This document shows positions 1 through 12,200 of a stretch of DNA of 64,000 nucleotides, piece by piece. The stretch is from Strix aluco. Lineage: Eukaryota; Chordata; Aves; Strigiformes; Strigidae. A model generated the notes under the pieces. The model was not told where the DNA came from and searched no databases. It saw only the letters and a program-made list of their open reading frames with translations. Every line of letters begins with the position of its first letter. The first letter of the stretch is position 1. The stretch is taken from contig NC_133938.1 of NCBI RefSeq assembly GCF_031877795.1, positions 13,114,920 to 13,178,919 of the forward strand, written 5' to 3'. Both the position numbers and the translations under genes were made by a program.

Positions 1-476
<476 letters not shown>

Positions 477-2231
477 TCAAAGGCAGCTGCATTTCTCAAG
501 AGGGGATGCCTCTGTCTCATTCTCTGGAGCCTGGTGGAGCTGCCTTCTGCAGCAGTGTCGCCTGAAGAGCTATGGTCCATGCGCTGGGGCTGAGCCCGCC
601 CCCCAGGCAGGGCTGCAGGACATGGTGGAGCATCCCCTGAGCAGCACCATAAGGGAACAACCAGGGCTGTGTCCTTCCTTTCCTGTGTCTTTTATCTGAA
701 AGAGTCAAGAAGAGATATTATTAAACAGAGACCCTGCTCCCTGTACCAAAAAATCCCCAGCCAAACCCTGGGCCTTGGTCGCCCCAGGCTGGCCTGCAGA
801 CCTTCCCCTGCCTCCCTCACAGCAGCCCCATGCGTTGGAGCACAGCTCAGCCACGCGTGTCTTCCTGGGAGACCTCTGTGCACTGCGGGGGGACCTCAGC
901 CTGCCCCAAGGGTGAGTCTCCTGCCTCCCCAGCCCCCTGAGCCCTGCTCAGAGGCTACTGGCACATCACTGCCCACAGGACTCTGCCTGCAGCTGGTGCT
1001 GCCAGCAGGGCAGGGACAGAGCAGAGGCAGGTCTCTCCTGGGATAAAGCCCCATTCACAGCTCTGGCTTCACATGCTCCCTCATCAGCATCAGCCTCTTG
1101 TCACCAACTGGCTCTGCTGCCCAGAATGACAGCAGGAGGTGGGGGTCAGGACTGGGGCTTAACCCTTCCAGTCCAGTCACTGGAAGAGCAAGAGCTGCCC
1201 TTGCTGTAAGTTCTCAGACCTGTCCCCATTCCTGCATTGCCAGTGGTTCCCCCTCTCAAGTTCTCTAGAGATATATGACGGTTACATCTCCAGTGGTCTC
1301 AGCACTTCCCTGGAAAGAATCCCCAGACAGCTGGGACCTGGTACCCTACAATTTTGCTCTCCTCTCTGCTGATCCCTGAAGCACTTCACCACTGGAGGGG
1401 AGCAGGGGAAGGGCAGCAGTGGCTGCAGCGTGGAGGCAGGCTCCGTGGTGCTGTGCTTAGCTGGGCTCCCCTTGGCACAGTGCCTTGTCTCACTCGCAGC
1501 CCGGCTTCCTGGGCTCACCCCCTCCTCAGCGTCCTGGCCCCCCTTCAATGCTTCTCTGGGTACAGTTTTACACCAAGAGTGAAAACTACTTGAATTTCTC
1601 TCACATAACATCCTGCTGCAGCATGTGAGTGCTCCAGCTGGTCCCACAGCACCAGAGAGACCCCCCAGCCCAGCTAGTGCCCAGAACAGGGAGAGGTGCT
1701 GGGAAGGACAGTGTGGGAGGATCTCAAGTATGGCTGAGCCCTTGAGACATGGGGCAGAGCCTGGAGACCCACGAATTGCCTCCCTGGTCACCTCCCAGAC
1801 AGGACGACGCACCCTCAGCGATCACGGGAACACACACACACAAACTGCTCAGAGTCCCACGGGAGCCTGTGGCGGGGACAGGAACTGATGCAGATCCCCT
1901 GTGTCAGAGCTGTGTCACTTCTCCCGGGTGGGGAAGGCCACGCAGCACCCTGCCTGCTAGAAATGGCTCTCCAGGACCCTGTCAGCCCATGCCAAACACA
2001 CTACATTTGTCTTTGTGCCTTGCTCCGCACAGCGCTGGGACTCTGGGATCATTACGGATGGGTGGGGATGATTTGTGACCTCCACGGATGGCAGGTCTGC
2101 ACACACCAGGGATCTTTCTTCCCACAGCTCTCCCTGTCCTCAGACAGCCTCCACAGACCGCATCCCCTTATGGCAATGCCTTTGCTACCAACAAATGCCT
2201 GAAAATCCCCCTCCATCGGAGACAAGCCAAT

Positions 2232-2269
2232 GGGGGGGGGGGGGAGAGGGAGGACAATAGTGGGGGGGG
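2232..2269 (+). repeat. G-rich tract with long homopolymer runs (potential G-quadruplex)
   Basis: A run of 13 G (2232-2244) is followed by shorter G groups and a second run of 8 G (2262-2269). The spacing meets the usual pattern for an intramolecular G-quadruplex on the plus strand. No gene context explains it. Homopolymers like this are also prone to sequencing-length error. Confidence 0.6.
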
Positions 2270-3441
2270 TGCCTGAACCAGACACCGCCTGACAGTGTCA
2301 GGCCAAGCTCCTCCTGAGTCACTCCCCGGCTGTGATGGAGCATGAGGTCAGTTTGGACGTGGCTCAGGGCATGCTGCCAGCTGGCAGCACGTGTCCAGGA
2401 AGTCTGTAACCATCGCGGGTTTGCAGGCCCAGGACCCATCGTGCCACATGAGCTGTGCACTGTGCTGCTCCCCTGCACAGCTGCTGGTGCTTGAACTGCC
2501 TGGGCAGGGAGTGGGCTGGGACACAGAAACCCAGGCTCCAGAGGGTACGCTTGCCTGGAGGCCTGTGGGAGATCTGCAGCTCCTGGCTAGAGCCAGAACA
2601 ATCGGAAAGCATCAATTAGAGAGAAAAAAAGCTGTGGTTGAGTATGCTGATTTGTGCCTGCTGGGACCCACTTCAATTTTGCATGAGACAGCAGATACCT
2701 TGTGCTGTCTGCATGTGCCCAGGACACAGGTCCCTGAGAAGGTGAGGATGTCACTGAGCACTTTCAAAGTAGAGGGGTGAAAAGACATTGAGCCTGGAGA
2801 CATTTCCCCAGCCTATGCAAACCAGCTCGGTGCTAAGCACTACTTCCTCCTGCCTTTCCTTCTCCAAGCACAGAGGTGCCTTATCTCCTTACCAGCAAAT
2901 GGGTGAGTCTAGTAGATAGCAGGTTTGTAGATTAGATTGAGATTGTGGACTAAGAAAACATAAACCTTGGAGAAGTGCAAAGTCTGCAGCCTTCTGCTGC
3001 TTGACTGAAGTTGTGCACACAAGTTGTGACAACAGTAAGCAAAACAACCACAACAGTACAAGTGACAATGAGGGAAAATGTGACAGAAAATCAAGCTATG
3101 GCACTGCATTCTCATGTTACTTTTAAAAATTTAACCATTTTAATTTTTGTTTGATTAGAAGAAGGTCAGTGAGCAAGATAAAACTGTTAGAGCATCTGGC
3201 TGCAGAACAAAATAAGGTGTGGCCTCTATGAGCATGTATTTCCCAGTGTTATATTAACCTCTATTAAACAAATGATTTGGACAGGCAAAGGCTTCCACTG
3301 AAGTGTGCCTCCATGTTTCCTTCCATGTGTCTGTTTGAAAATGTTCTGGGAATAGAATATTTTGCTCTATAAGCATCCACACTTGCTTGGGCTTCGCTAG
3401 ACCCTGAGGGTTTGGGCCACTAATAACAATATTTTCACTCT

Positions 3442-3715
3442 TAGAATCACAGAATAATTCAGATGGGATGGGATCTTGGGAATTCACCTGGTCCATCCAT
3501 CTATTTAAAGTGGAGTTAACCTCAAAGTCAGACTGAGCAGCTCAGGGCCACATCCACTTGGATGCTGGATACTGCCAAGTATGGAGGGTCCACAGCCCCT
3601 CTGGGATCATACCAGTGTTTAACCATCCTTATCACAAATACATTTTTCCCTAAATCTAACTACAGTTTCCCATTCCTCAGCAGGGGTGTATTGCCTTCCA
3701 TCCTTTTAAGAAAAA
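3442..3715 (-). mobile_element. CR1 LINE 3' fragment, antisense to the plus strand
   Basis: The plus strand starts with the CR1-typical complement of the 3' terminal repeat (agaatcacagaat) and continues with a degenerate form of the standard CR1 tail: a gatgggatgggatctt..cacctggtcc block, then a ggccacatccacttggatgctggata block. The element therefore reads on the minus strand. It is diverged and 5' truncated, as most avian CR1 copies are. The right boundary is approximate. Confidence 0.8.
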
Positions 3716-4590
3716 TCTGATTGTCTTTGTATGTTAAACCAAAGGAGCCCTATCCTGGGCTGTTACCCACCAATCCTTGGAGAAGGGATGAAACCAGATC
3801 TCAGCAACTTTGCTGATCTGGTTTCTTGGCATTATGCAGCACATCAGGTCATTAATCTCTACCATTTACTTACTACTGAATCCAGTACCTTCAGTGCTCC
3901 CATCTTTGTATGCAAGAGAAAAAGGAGGAGAGGGTCAGCCCAGTCACACAATGCTTTCAGTCTGAAGGTCGCACTTCAGGAAAAAATTGACAGGCTGTCC
4001 TTCCCCACTGCTGGCTGACAGCTGGGGAGGAAGAAGAGGAAAGCACTGGGAATGCAGGAAAACAAAATGTTCGTGTTTTTCCCTTTTCACTGGGTATTTT
4101 TTTCCTACTCTGACAACATTTAACTGGGAACTGAGGGTCATCATCAACTGGTTTCTGGACACTCCTGGCTGCAGGTGTGAGAGATGCATGCCTGCTGACT
4201 GCCTGGGAATGGTATATGCATTTATTTATTTACTTATAGACATTTGATGTCTGAGTGTCTGATATCTGACAGACGGGCCATGGACTGTATGTTAATTAGC
4301 ACTTCCGTTTCAGAGCCACATACAACTCAGCTGTTGAACTACTCCTCAATTCACTCCTCTCTCTGAGCCCAAGGTACACCATGAGACATTGCTTACCCAC
4401 AGCATTCAGGAGGCGAAGCCTGGGGGTGGGACAGGCTCCTGCAGCGCTTACAGCTTTGGAAGGGTTTTATGCAGCTATGTGGAAGACTTTGTGAGCATCA
4501 TGAAGACTGGGAGAGTCTGGCAAGATTTGCTGTAAAATAACAATACATAAAATGATTTGTACGAGCAATCTAGATGAGAGCCCTGAATTG

Positions 4591-4667
4591 TTGTAGGTCC
4601 CTTCCAACTGAAATAGTCTATTCTATTCTGTCTATTCTATTCTGTTTCAGTTGGAAGGGACCTACAA
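4591..4667. repeat. Inverted CR1 3' ends: 23-bp perfect arms around a TCTAT-type microsatellite
   Basis: Bases 4591-4613 and 4645-4667 are exact reverse complements of each other over 23 bp. Each is the CR1 3' tail block (ggtcccttccaact and its complement). The 31 bp between them are short TCTAT/TTCTG units like the CR1 terminal repeat. The layout suggests two CR1 3' ends placed face to face: a very short sense piece on the left and a longer antisense copy on the right. Confidence 0.75.
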
Positions 4668-4895
4668 TGATCATCTTAGTCCAACTGTCTGACCACCTCA
4701 GAGCTGAGCAAGTTAAAGCATGTTATTAAGGTCATTGTCTAAATGCCTCTTGAACACTGGCAAGCTTGGAGTATCGACCATCTCTCTAGGAAGCCCGTTC
4801 CAGTGTCTGACCACCCTCTTGGTAAAGAAATGCTTCCTAAAGCATATTCTGTTATACCCTAATTTCCTAGTAGGCTCAAAGAGAATGAAGCTCAT
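4645..4895 (-). mobile_element. CR1 LINE 3' fragment with residual ORF2 tail
   Basis: The minus strand carries the end of the CR1 reverse-transcriptase ORF. Between 4895 and 4713 it encodes an open 60-codon stretch including FFTKRVVRHWNGLPREMVD and PSLPVFKRHLD, the typical C-terminal tail of avian CR1 ORF2, ending at a natural stop. The untranslated tail follows, ending at the inverted arm near 4645. The element is 5' truncated and lacks the polymerase and endonuclease domains, so it is not autonomous. Confidence 0.88.
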
Positions 4896-5785
4896 ATATT
4901 TTGTTTTATGCCTGAATTACTGCCAATACACAAATCAGAAGCTCTGAATGTCATAGTGCTCAAGGCCCACCTGTGCCCCTGGGAGCAGGGATGCTGCTGC
5001 CCTGGGACATGTGGGAAGGTCCCCTCTCCTCTCCTGAGAACTCAGGAGTGGGGGTAGAGGAACCTGCAGGGAATGGGAGTAATGGGGCTTTTATGCAGCA
5101 TCTGTCTGTCTCACCCAAAATCCTAGCAGGAGATCCACACTTCTTCGGCTGCTACATCAGCCACCAGTTCCCAATGCTCTTCCTTTCTGGGGCTGCTCAA
5201 AATCCAGGCAAACCTATGCTGTCTAATTGGTATCTCTGGGGAGAGCCCACCTTTTTGACCCTGCCAGAGGGATAATGTTCTCCCAGAAATGAGCATCTGT
5301 CCCACCAGCGCTCCTGCCACCAGACATCTTTCAGGAAGCCGCAGGGAAGCCCTGGTTGATGGTGGATTGTCCCTTCCTTTCACCAAGCCTAGAAGCGCTG
5401 GGGGTAAGGGTGGCAGAGGGCTTGTTGTAACAGGGTCAGCATGCAGCTGCTTTTTACAGAAATCTAGATAGCTTTGGCATGCTCTATTATAAAGTTCCGT
5501 GTTCCCCTTCCTCTGTATGCGTAACAGGCTCTATCACCCTGACCCCACAGAGCCTGTCCTGATGCACCTCTGCCGAGGGAGGCCTGGGAGTCCCAAAGGA
5601 ACAAGAAACTCCCGAGTCTTATGTGCCAAGAGGAAATACGATGGCACAAGAAAGAAATGATGTGGAGACAAGAGGCAGGATCTCTTAAGAAGTATGTCTG
5701 AAGCAGCCCCAAACCTGCCAGCAGCTACTGATGAAGCACAGCCCTTCCCGCACACGCCTGGCTCCGGGGAGGAGGGCTCACTCAC

Positions 5786-6060
5786 CTGCAGCAGACTCTG
5801 CCCACACACGACAGCCCAGCACTGATCCCTGCTCCTGGCTGGCAGCAGTGGTTTTTCCTGGCTCTCCTTCCACTGGATCAAGGTAACGAGGGAGCTCACG
5901 GGGAAAATCTCTTCCCTTTCTCCGGCAACCGCCTGCCAAGAAACAGGTGCTCCTGCCGGCTCCCCTTCCTGGTGCGGCGCGGGCAGCGCTGGCGATAGGC
6001 TGCAAGCCCTCACCTCTCGCCCGGGCAGGTGCATTCCCCAGCAGGGTGGCGTCTCAGCAA
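5786..6060 (-). other. TMEM125: Candidate 5' non-coding exon and promoter area of TMEM125
   Basis: On the minus strand a strong splice donor, CAG followed by GTGAGT, lies at 5786/5785. The DNA just upstream of it (about 5900-6250 on the plus strand) is the only CpG-containing GC-rich patch between TMEM125 and CFAP57. Together with the good acceptor 9 bp before the TMEM125 ATG, this suggests a leader exon spliced over about 5.4 kb. The 5' limit given is a guess; no transcript evidence is available. Confidence 0.3.
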
Positions 6061-6299
6061 ACCTGCTGCTGGCCTTGGAGAGGCTCCAGAGCCGCGTCGG
6101 TGTGCAGGCACTACCCCTCCCTCCCTCCCTGCCTCCCTGGACAGGATCTGGCCACGCACCGATCCTGGAAGGTGGCTCATTTCCTCCCAGCTGGAGGTGA
6201 AGGGGTGCCAGAGCCAGGGAGCGGCTCCCAGGCAGCAGGTGAGAGGAAGCCTGCAGCCAGGTTGGCAGTGCTAGGGAAGATTTGACACATTCAGCAACT

Positions 6300-9034
6300 A
6301 TTTGGTATTATGTGGTATTAAATAAAATAGCTCCTGCACTACTGTATAGGCTAGAGCCATCTGGTCACATCATGAGTGGATCATCATATGGCATTAGTCC
6401 AGGCAGGCACTTAAGTCAGGCAAGATGTCATTGCGGTGCCATCTCCCCATCACCAGGCAGCTGCAGTACCCCCCCTCCCTGGGAGACAGCGGCATCAGCA
6501 GAGCCTACCATGCTGTAGAAGAGCTGACTTCCTGGTACTCTAGCAGAAAGAAAAGGGTGACCACTTTGAGGGGAGTTAGGGAAACAGAAAAGGACTCTTT
6601 GAGAGAGGAAGACAAAAAAAGGGAGTAGCAGGAACATTGAAGTCAGCAGGGGAATGGGACTCCCAGACTGAGGGCATGCCCCCTCCTTTGTGGCTCGGCT
6701 TAATGACAGCAGAAGGGATCACTGCTGCACGTCTGAGCAGCTGCAAAATCTCCTGGGAGATGTAAGAAGAAGAGAACAGGGCTGAACAACAGCTCTTCCC
6801 TGACTAATGGAAAGGGAGGCTCAGTTGTTAAGTCGCATACTAGATTTTTAGCAGGCTATGAGAGGGGAAGCTTAGGATATGCTAATACAATAGACACAAT
6901 TAGTCTGACAGCTTCAGGAATTTGTCTGAGTAAAATCTGACAGATCTTTTGAGACTTGTGAAATATCATCTGCCCAGTGGCTGGTCTCCTAAACCTAAAA
7001 CAACAAACGGGATGAGGTGGATTTCTCTCTACAAACACCCTTGAACAATGAACTTGCCCATACTCAGAAAAACCTTGTCCTTTGGTTGGGCCAGTTAACA
7101 AACACGTCATCCAAGGGGAAACCTTATTCACTTTTAAAGAGACGTGTATTCACTTTAAAAAGTGGGCTGTAACTTTATAAGAGCATGAGATGCTTATCAG
7201 CTCCTTTAGAGAGGTATCAAGAGGAGAAACAGACAATGCAGACCAAGAGAGGATGAAAGCAGAAAGTGTCTTTGCACCCTGAGAAATTTCAGAAGACCAT
7301 TAGCATACAAAACCATAATCCAGTTACAACTTAATTCTGAAAACATTTCTACAGCTGATGTGTGGGAGATTGACCTTGGTGTAGTTTTCCCAGTATAGAA
7401 GGGGCTTGTACATCTGTTTTGCTTCCAGCAGGCCTGTGATAAACCTCAGTTATAACACTCTGCTGTGCCTGACTTTGAATGTTCTCCCATACAAAAAATG
7501 TTTTAGCTGCCTCTTAGCCAGTAAGATCAAGTTTAAAATCCTCCCGAACCTAGTTTGCCAGCTGTCTACCTAGGCTTCATCCGACAGGCCTTGCACTGCC
7601 TTTAAAATCTTTCTAATGAGGGTGATACACGGGCATACTTTTAAGCATATTAATCACCACTTAGAAATCATTCTTCACTATATATGCTTCTTCCTCTTAC
7701 TAGAACAAGGTTCTTCTTTTTCAGGAAGATTGATTCCATTTCTCTAAACCACATCTATTAAAACAGTGGCTTCTACCACTCAATTTATTCTGACAGAGAG
7801 GGGAAAATTATACCACACGGGAGTCTAGCAAATTAAAATAGGTGTGTTCTGAAAATTTAAGAGGGAACTAGTTTCTAAAATATTTGCTAATTACATTAAT
7901 TACATACTCTTTCTGTACAGGAAGTATCAAGATGATTATATGGGGAGGAGGAAGAAAGGGTGTTAAGCTAGCACATTAACAGACCAATTCCATCGTACCT
8001 TCTTCCCTTTGTTCCTGTGAAACCTATGTTTCATACACCTTAAAGATGCAAAATGAAAAAAGACTAAAGAAACTTAATTCCACACTCATGGACAAAGCAC
8101 TCAGCTGAAGTCTCCCAGGTCACAGGAGCTCGTGGAACCATCTGTTTTGCCGTGGTGATAGCCTGGAAATGAGTTTAGTATCCCTAATGGTAATATAGCT
8201 TACAGGTTATCCAGCCTTGGCACCACGATCTTCTGTGTAATATTATTATTAGTATGTAGAAAGCACTTGTCACTTCTCTACAATTCAGGACAGGAAATGG
8301 AAATAGTGACATACTGGCTGTTACAATATCATATAGTCCATGCTCAACCAGTAGCTTAAACTTCTGATGTGAAGTAATCCTCAGTGAGACAGTGTGACAT
8401 GCACTCACAACAAAGGATGAAAAATTTACCTTTTTCCCCCTCATTATTAAAGAAATTACTCCCTGCCTTTTTCTATATATGAGTACTTTGCAAAGTGTCT
8501 TTTTAGGAGAATTTCACTGAAGAACTGAACTATAGGGATTGCAGATGTTGGAAAAAAACCCAAGCAAAGATTAATTTATCAAAGTTATAGGAGAGTTATG
8601 ACATAAGGTTTGGACTTTATTCCAGATTTAAGAGTCTGAAACTGAGCTGCCTTTTTGTCCTGCTGAAATGATTGTATCGGATGAGACAACACATCTCTAG
8701 ACAGGAGGCAGCGGCTTGAGTAAGGGCTCTAGCCCAGGTTTGCCTGACCACTAGACAAAAGTTGCCCTCACAAGGTAATTGATTTTTAGTCTGTGACTGG
8801 ATACCTGCTTGGAATAACACTGACATCTGGCCTTAAGTGTGGGCAGTTCTTTGTATGGAAAATAAGAGGCTGATGTTGATTTTTGCAGCACAATGACACC
8901 AAATAAGAATTCTAGCAGAAAAGGCTTACAGAGTTTGACCAACTCTTCTGAACTAGGACACATTATTTTTCAAGAGAAACGTGCATACCTGCCCTAGCAT
9001 GAAGGCACAAAGACCAGTCTTGCACTAACATAAA
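6300..9034. other. Intergenic DNA without recognisable gene
   Basis: This AT-rich sequence separates the putative TMEM125 leader from the 3' end of CFAP57. I see no conserved reading frame, no RNA gene and no repeat I can name. Confidence 0.6.
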
Positions 9035-9040
9035 TTTATT
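9035..9040 (-). terminator. CFAP57: Candidate CFAP57 polyadenylation signal (AATAAA)
   Basis: The minus strand reads AATAAA about 195 bp past the CFAP57 stop codon at 9238-9236. It is the first canonical signal after the stop that I noticed and gives a short 3' UTR. Confidence 0.55.
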
Positions 9041-9235
9041 TTTTTTCTCTTGGCTCCTAGGCCTCATGGAAAGGGCAAATGTAGAAGGGAGTGAAGGTTG
9101 CTGCCTTGTGTTCAGAGCAAGTGTTGCACAAATGCTTCTAGTGGAAGAGTATAGGATCACAGAAGTCTAATCTATGCTGTTGCATTTCTGATCTTGCCAG
9201 GAGAATATAATAATGAAAGGCCTCCTTGAACCAGG

Positions 9236-12200
9236 TCACTGTTGCTGTGTCTTGTGGCTTCTTTCTAGATTCAGCTTAGGAAGATTTCCAACTAAGAGAG
9301 GCTGAACTGCAAGGACTTGCCCCTTCTCCTGGATTTGGTCTCGCAGGTATTGAATTTCTAGCTGCTGCATTTCTATGATGTTCTCGCTTTCCTTCTCTGC
9401 ATTCAACCTTAGGACAGCTGGGCTGGACAGCAGTTCACTGGAGGGAGCTAGAAGATAAAATCAGAGAAGACAGAGCAGAGTAACAAAGGTCCAGCTCACA
9501 GAGTTCTTTGGCATGAACAAGGAAAGGCATCTTTCAGGGCTGAAGGAGCAGAGCTAAATAGTAAGATTCTGCAACATTTAGCAGCTGCTACACCTAACAT
9601 TACAATATAACAGGTACCACCAGGCAGACAAGCTGGAATGATATGGAGACGGTTCACCAAGGACAAAAAGGGCTTCTGGAATGAGTACTGACAATATGGG
9701 AATCATACAAGAAGCACTATTCACCTGTGTCTTGAATTGCCTGTTTTTTCTTGGTTAATCTTAGTGTTGACCGGAGGTCATGTACCTGGGTGTGGGCCAC
9801 CTTCAGTTCTTGCCGCAAGTCATTAATTTCCTTAATCAGACTCACATTTTCCTGCAAAAACAGTATGTCCTATGAGGAAAAGCACAGGTACTATCTGGCT
9901 CAGCAATATGTATCTCCACATCGTTGGGAAGGACACTGGACAGTATAGAATCAGTATCACAAGCAGAAGATACAGGGCTATCAGTACAGTACACATTTCA
10001 GATAAGGCCACAGTAGATTTGACACAAAATATGACAGTATTCTAACTATGTTAGCTCAATAAGCTAATACTTGTTTTGCTTTTCTGACTGCAGCTGCACT
10101 CCAAGGTATCATCTTTGTTGTCAATTCCGCAGGGAAGCTCAGGTCCTTTCCTGGATTAATTAATTCAGAATTAATGCAGAGGATTTCCATTTCTCCCTCC
10201 AGTGTGTATTATTTTGCTTTTCATTTGCCACTATGTGTCTATTCACTTAAATTATCTGTATCTCCTTGCAGTTCTTCAAAGCCCTCTTCATTAGTTCTGA
10301 CAGACATCACTTTCCAACACCCCTTCCAAATTATTAAGAAATAAAGCATATGGAGACTTGAGATACCTACTGCTAACATGCTGTTATGAGGAAAAGTTAG
10401 CCCTGTATTCATCTTTTGTTCTTTTTTTAGTCAGTTCTCAACCCATAAAAGTTCAATCCTCTAATTTTTTAATAGCCTACCACAAAGCATCTTGCTGCAG
10501 GAATTGTGAAAGTACAAGTGAATGTACTTTACCCATTGTTGCGACAGATTCAAAGACTTCAGCAAAAACAGTATGGGCTAATATTACTGAAGGATGATAT
10601 GTTGCTCATGATTCAGAAACAGGAGCACCATTAACTAAGTATTTATCTTCTGAATTCAAGAGAAGTGGAATTCTATATTTGCCTCTTACAAAGACCCTAG
10701 CACATCAACAGCTAGTGCAAATGTTAAACAGCTGCCATTATACTCGAACCAAGAATAGCAATGATTTCAGCTACCCATGGTGGTTTTTTAGAAGTTTTGG
10801 AACACAGCACCATTCCAACCCCTTGAACTTCATCATAAATGCCAATATTTTAGAAAGATAAATGGCCAAAAGGCGTGCTTTGGGTACCTCACATAATACC
10901 AGTCTCAAGCAATAGGGAACCCACTAAAACAACAGGAGATAAGAACAAGGATTAATGACGTTTTCCTATGAAAAAGGTCTTTTCAAATCTTGATTTTTTT
11001 AAATGATAATTTTGGTTGATAGAGATAATTATGTTGCCATAAGAGATTTATGCAAGGCATAAGATTCAGTTCCATATGGTATATTTATAAAGTATTGGCA
11101 CCACACAACAGAAAACTTGGTTACTTGGTTAGTAACAAAGTACAATGCTTACTGCAATTATCTGTGTATAGAGGCACTCAAGGAGTTCAAGTTGGCAGCA
11201 ATAAATCAAGGTGCATGTGCATGGCAAGATTCTCAATACTTCACATGAAGACAAGTACACCAACTGTGCTTTAGTTTCCCCTCAGCTGAAAAATCACTGA
11301 CTGGAGGAAGATTGTGGGATGCCTTAAGGTCTGAACTTACTGGGTAAGAACAGTTGTTCCTGCAGTGGTTGTGTTGGACTCTAAATGCAGCATGAGTTGG
11401 TGAGCTCAGGCAGCCTGCTCTCAAAACATAGCATTTTGTTGACTCTGACTTGTTTAATTCAAGTCATGAAACACAGATGAAATATGACTGCTATGCATTT
11501 ATCCCAGAGCTTGATTCTGAAAGGAACACATGAAGAGGATAACTTCCAAGAATGAGTCAAGGTAACTTTCTTTTGACCAGCTTTCAGGGCTAGGTCACAG
11601 CATTTCTGTTTAGGTGTACTGTAGTCATGAACATCTCTGTAAGTTCACTGCAAGTGGCTGAATGCTGCTATCAAATTAAGATCTTGCTTTTGGTCTGTTA
11701 GACAGTATAATACATAGTATCTTGTATGAGGCAATCTGGGCTATGTAGAAATGTCTTGTCTGGTTTGCTGGGTGCTAAAAGGCTACTGGTTGACACTAAT
11801 AATATTTTTCTGAAGAGGCATGCTATCCAGAGATATTAGCCTTTAATTCAATCTTTGCATTCTGACAGAAAGCTTGCACTGCAATGCAGTGACCCGCAAT
11901 GAATTAAAATAAATGTTCATGGTAAAACTCATTGTCATGGGATGTTGTGGCAAAGTACCAATTGTTTCAGAAAAGGGATTGATCAAATGAATGGAGGATG
12001 AGGCCACCAGGTACAACTGCATATGATGTCTGAATGCAATCTACAGCCTAGGAAGTCCCTATAGGGCTGACTGTCACAGACAGGTAGGACATATTATAGA
12101 AGAGATCATCCTATATGTGCTTCAGTTCAAGCAGCATTACTTCAAGATTATTCAGTGTGTCTGTTCTTAGGTATCCAAGTGACAAAAGAAGCCATTACAA

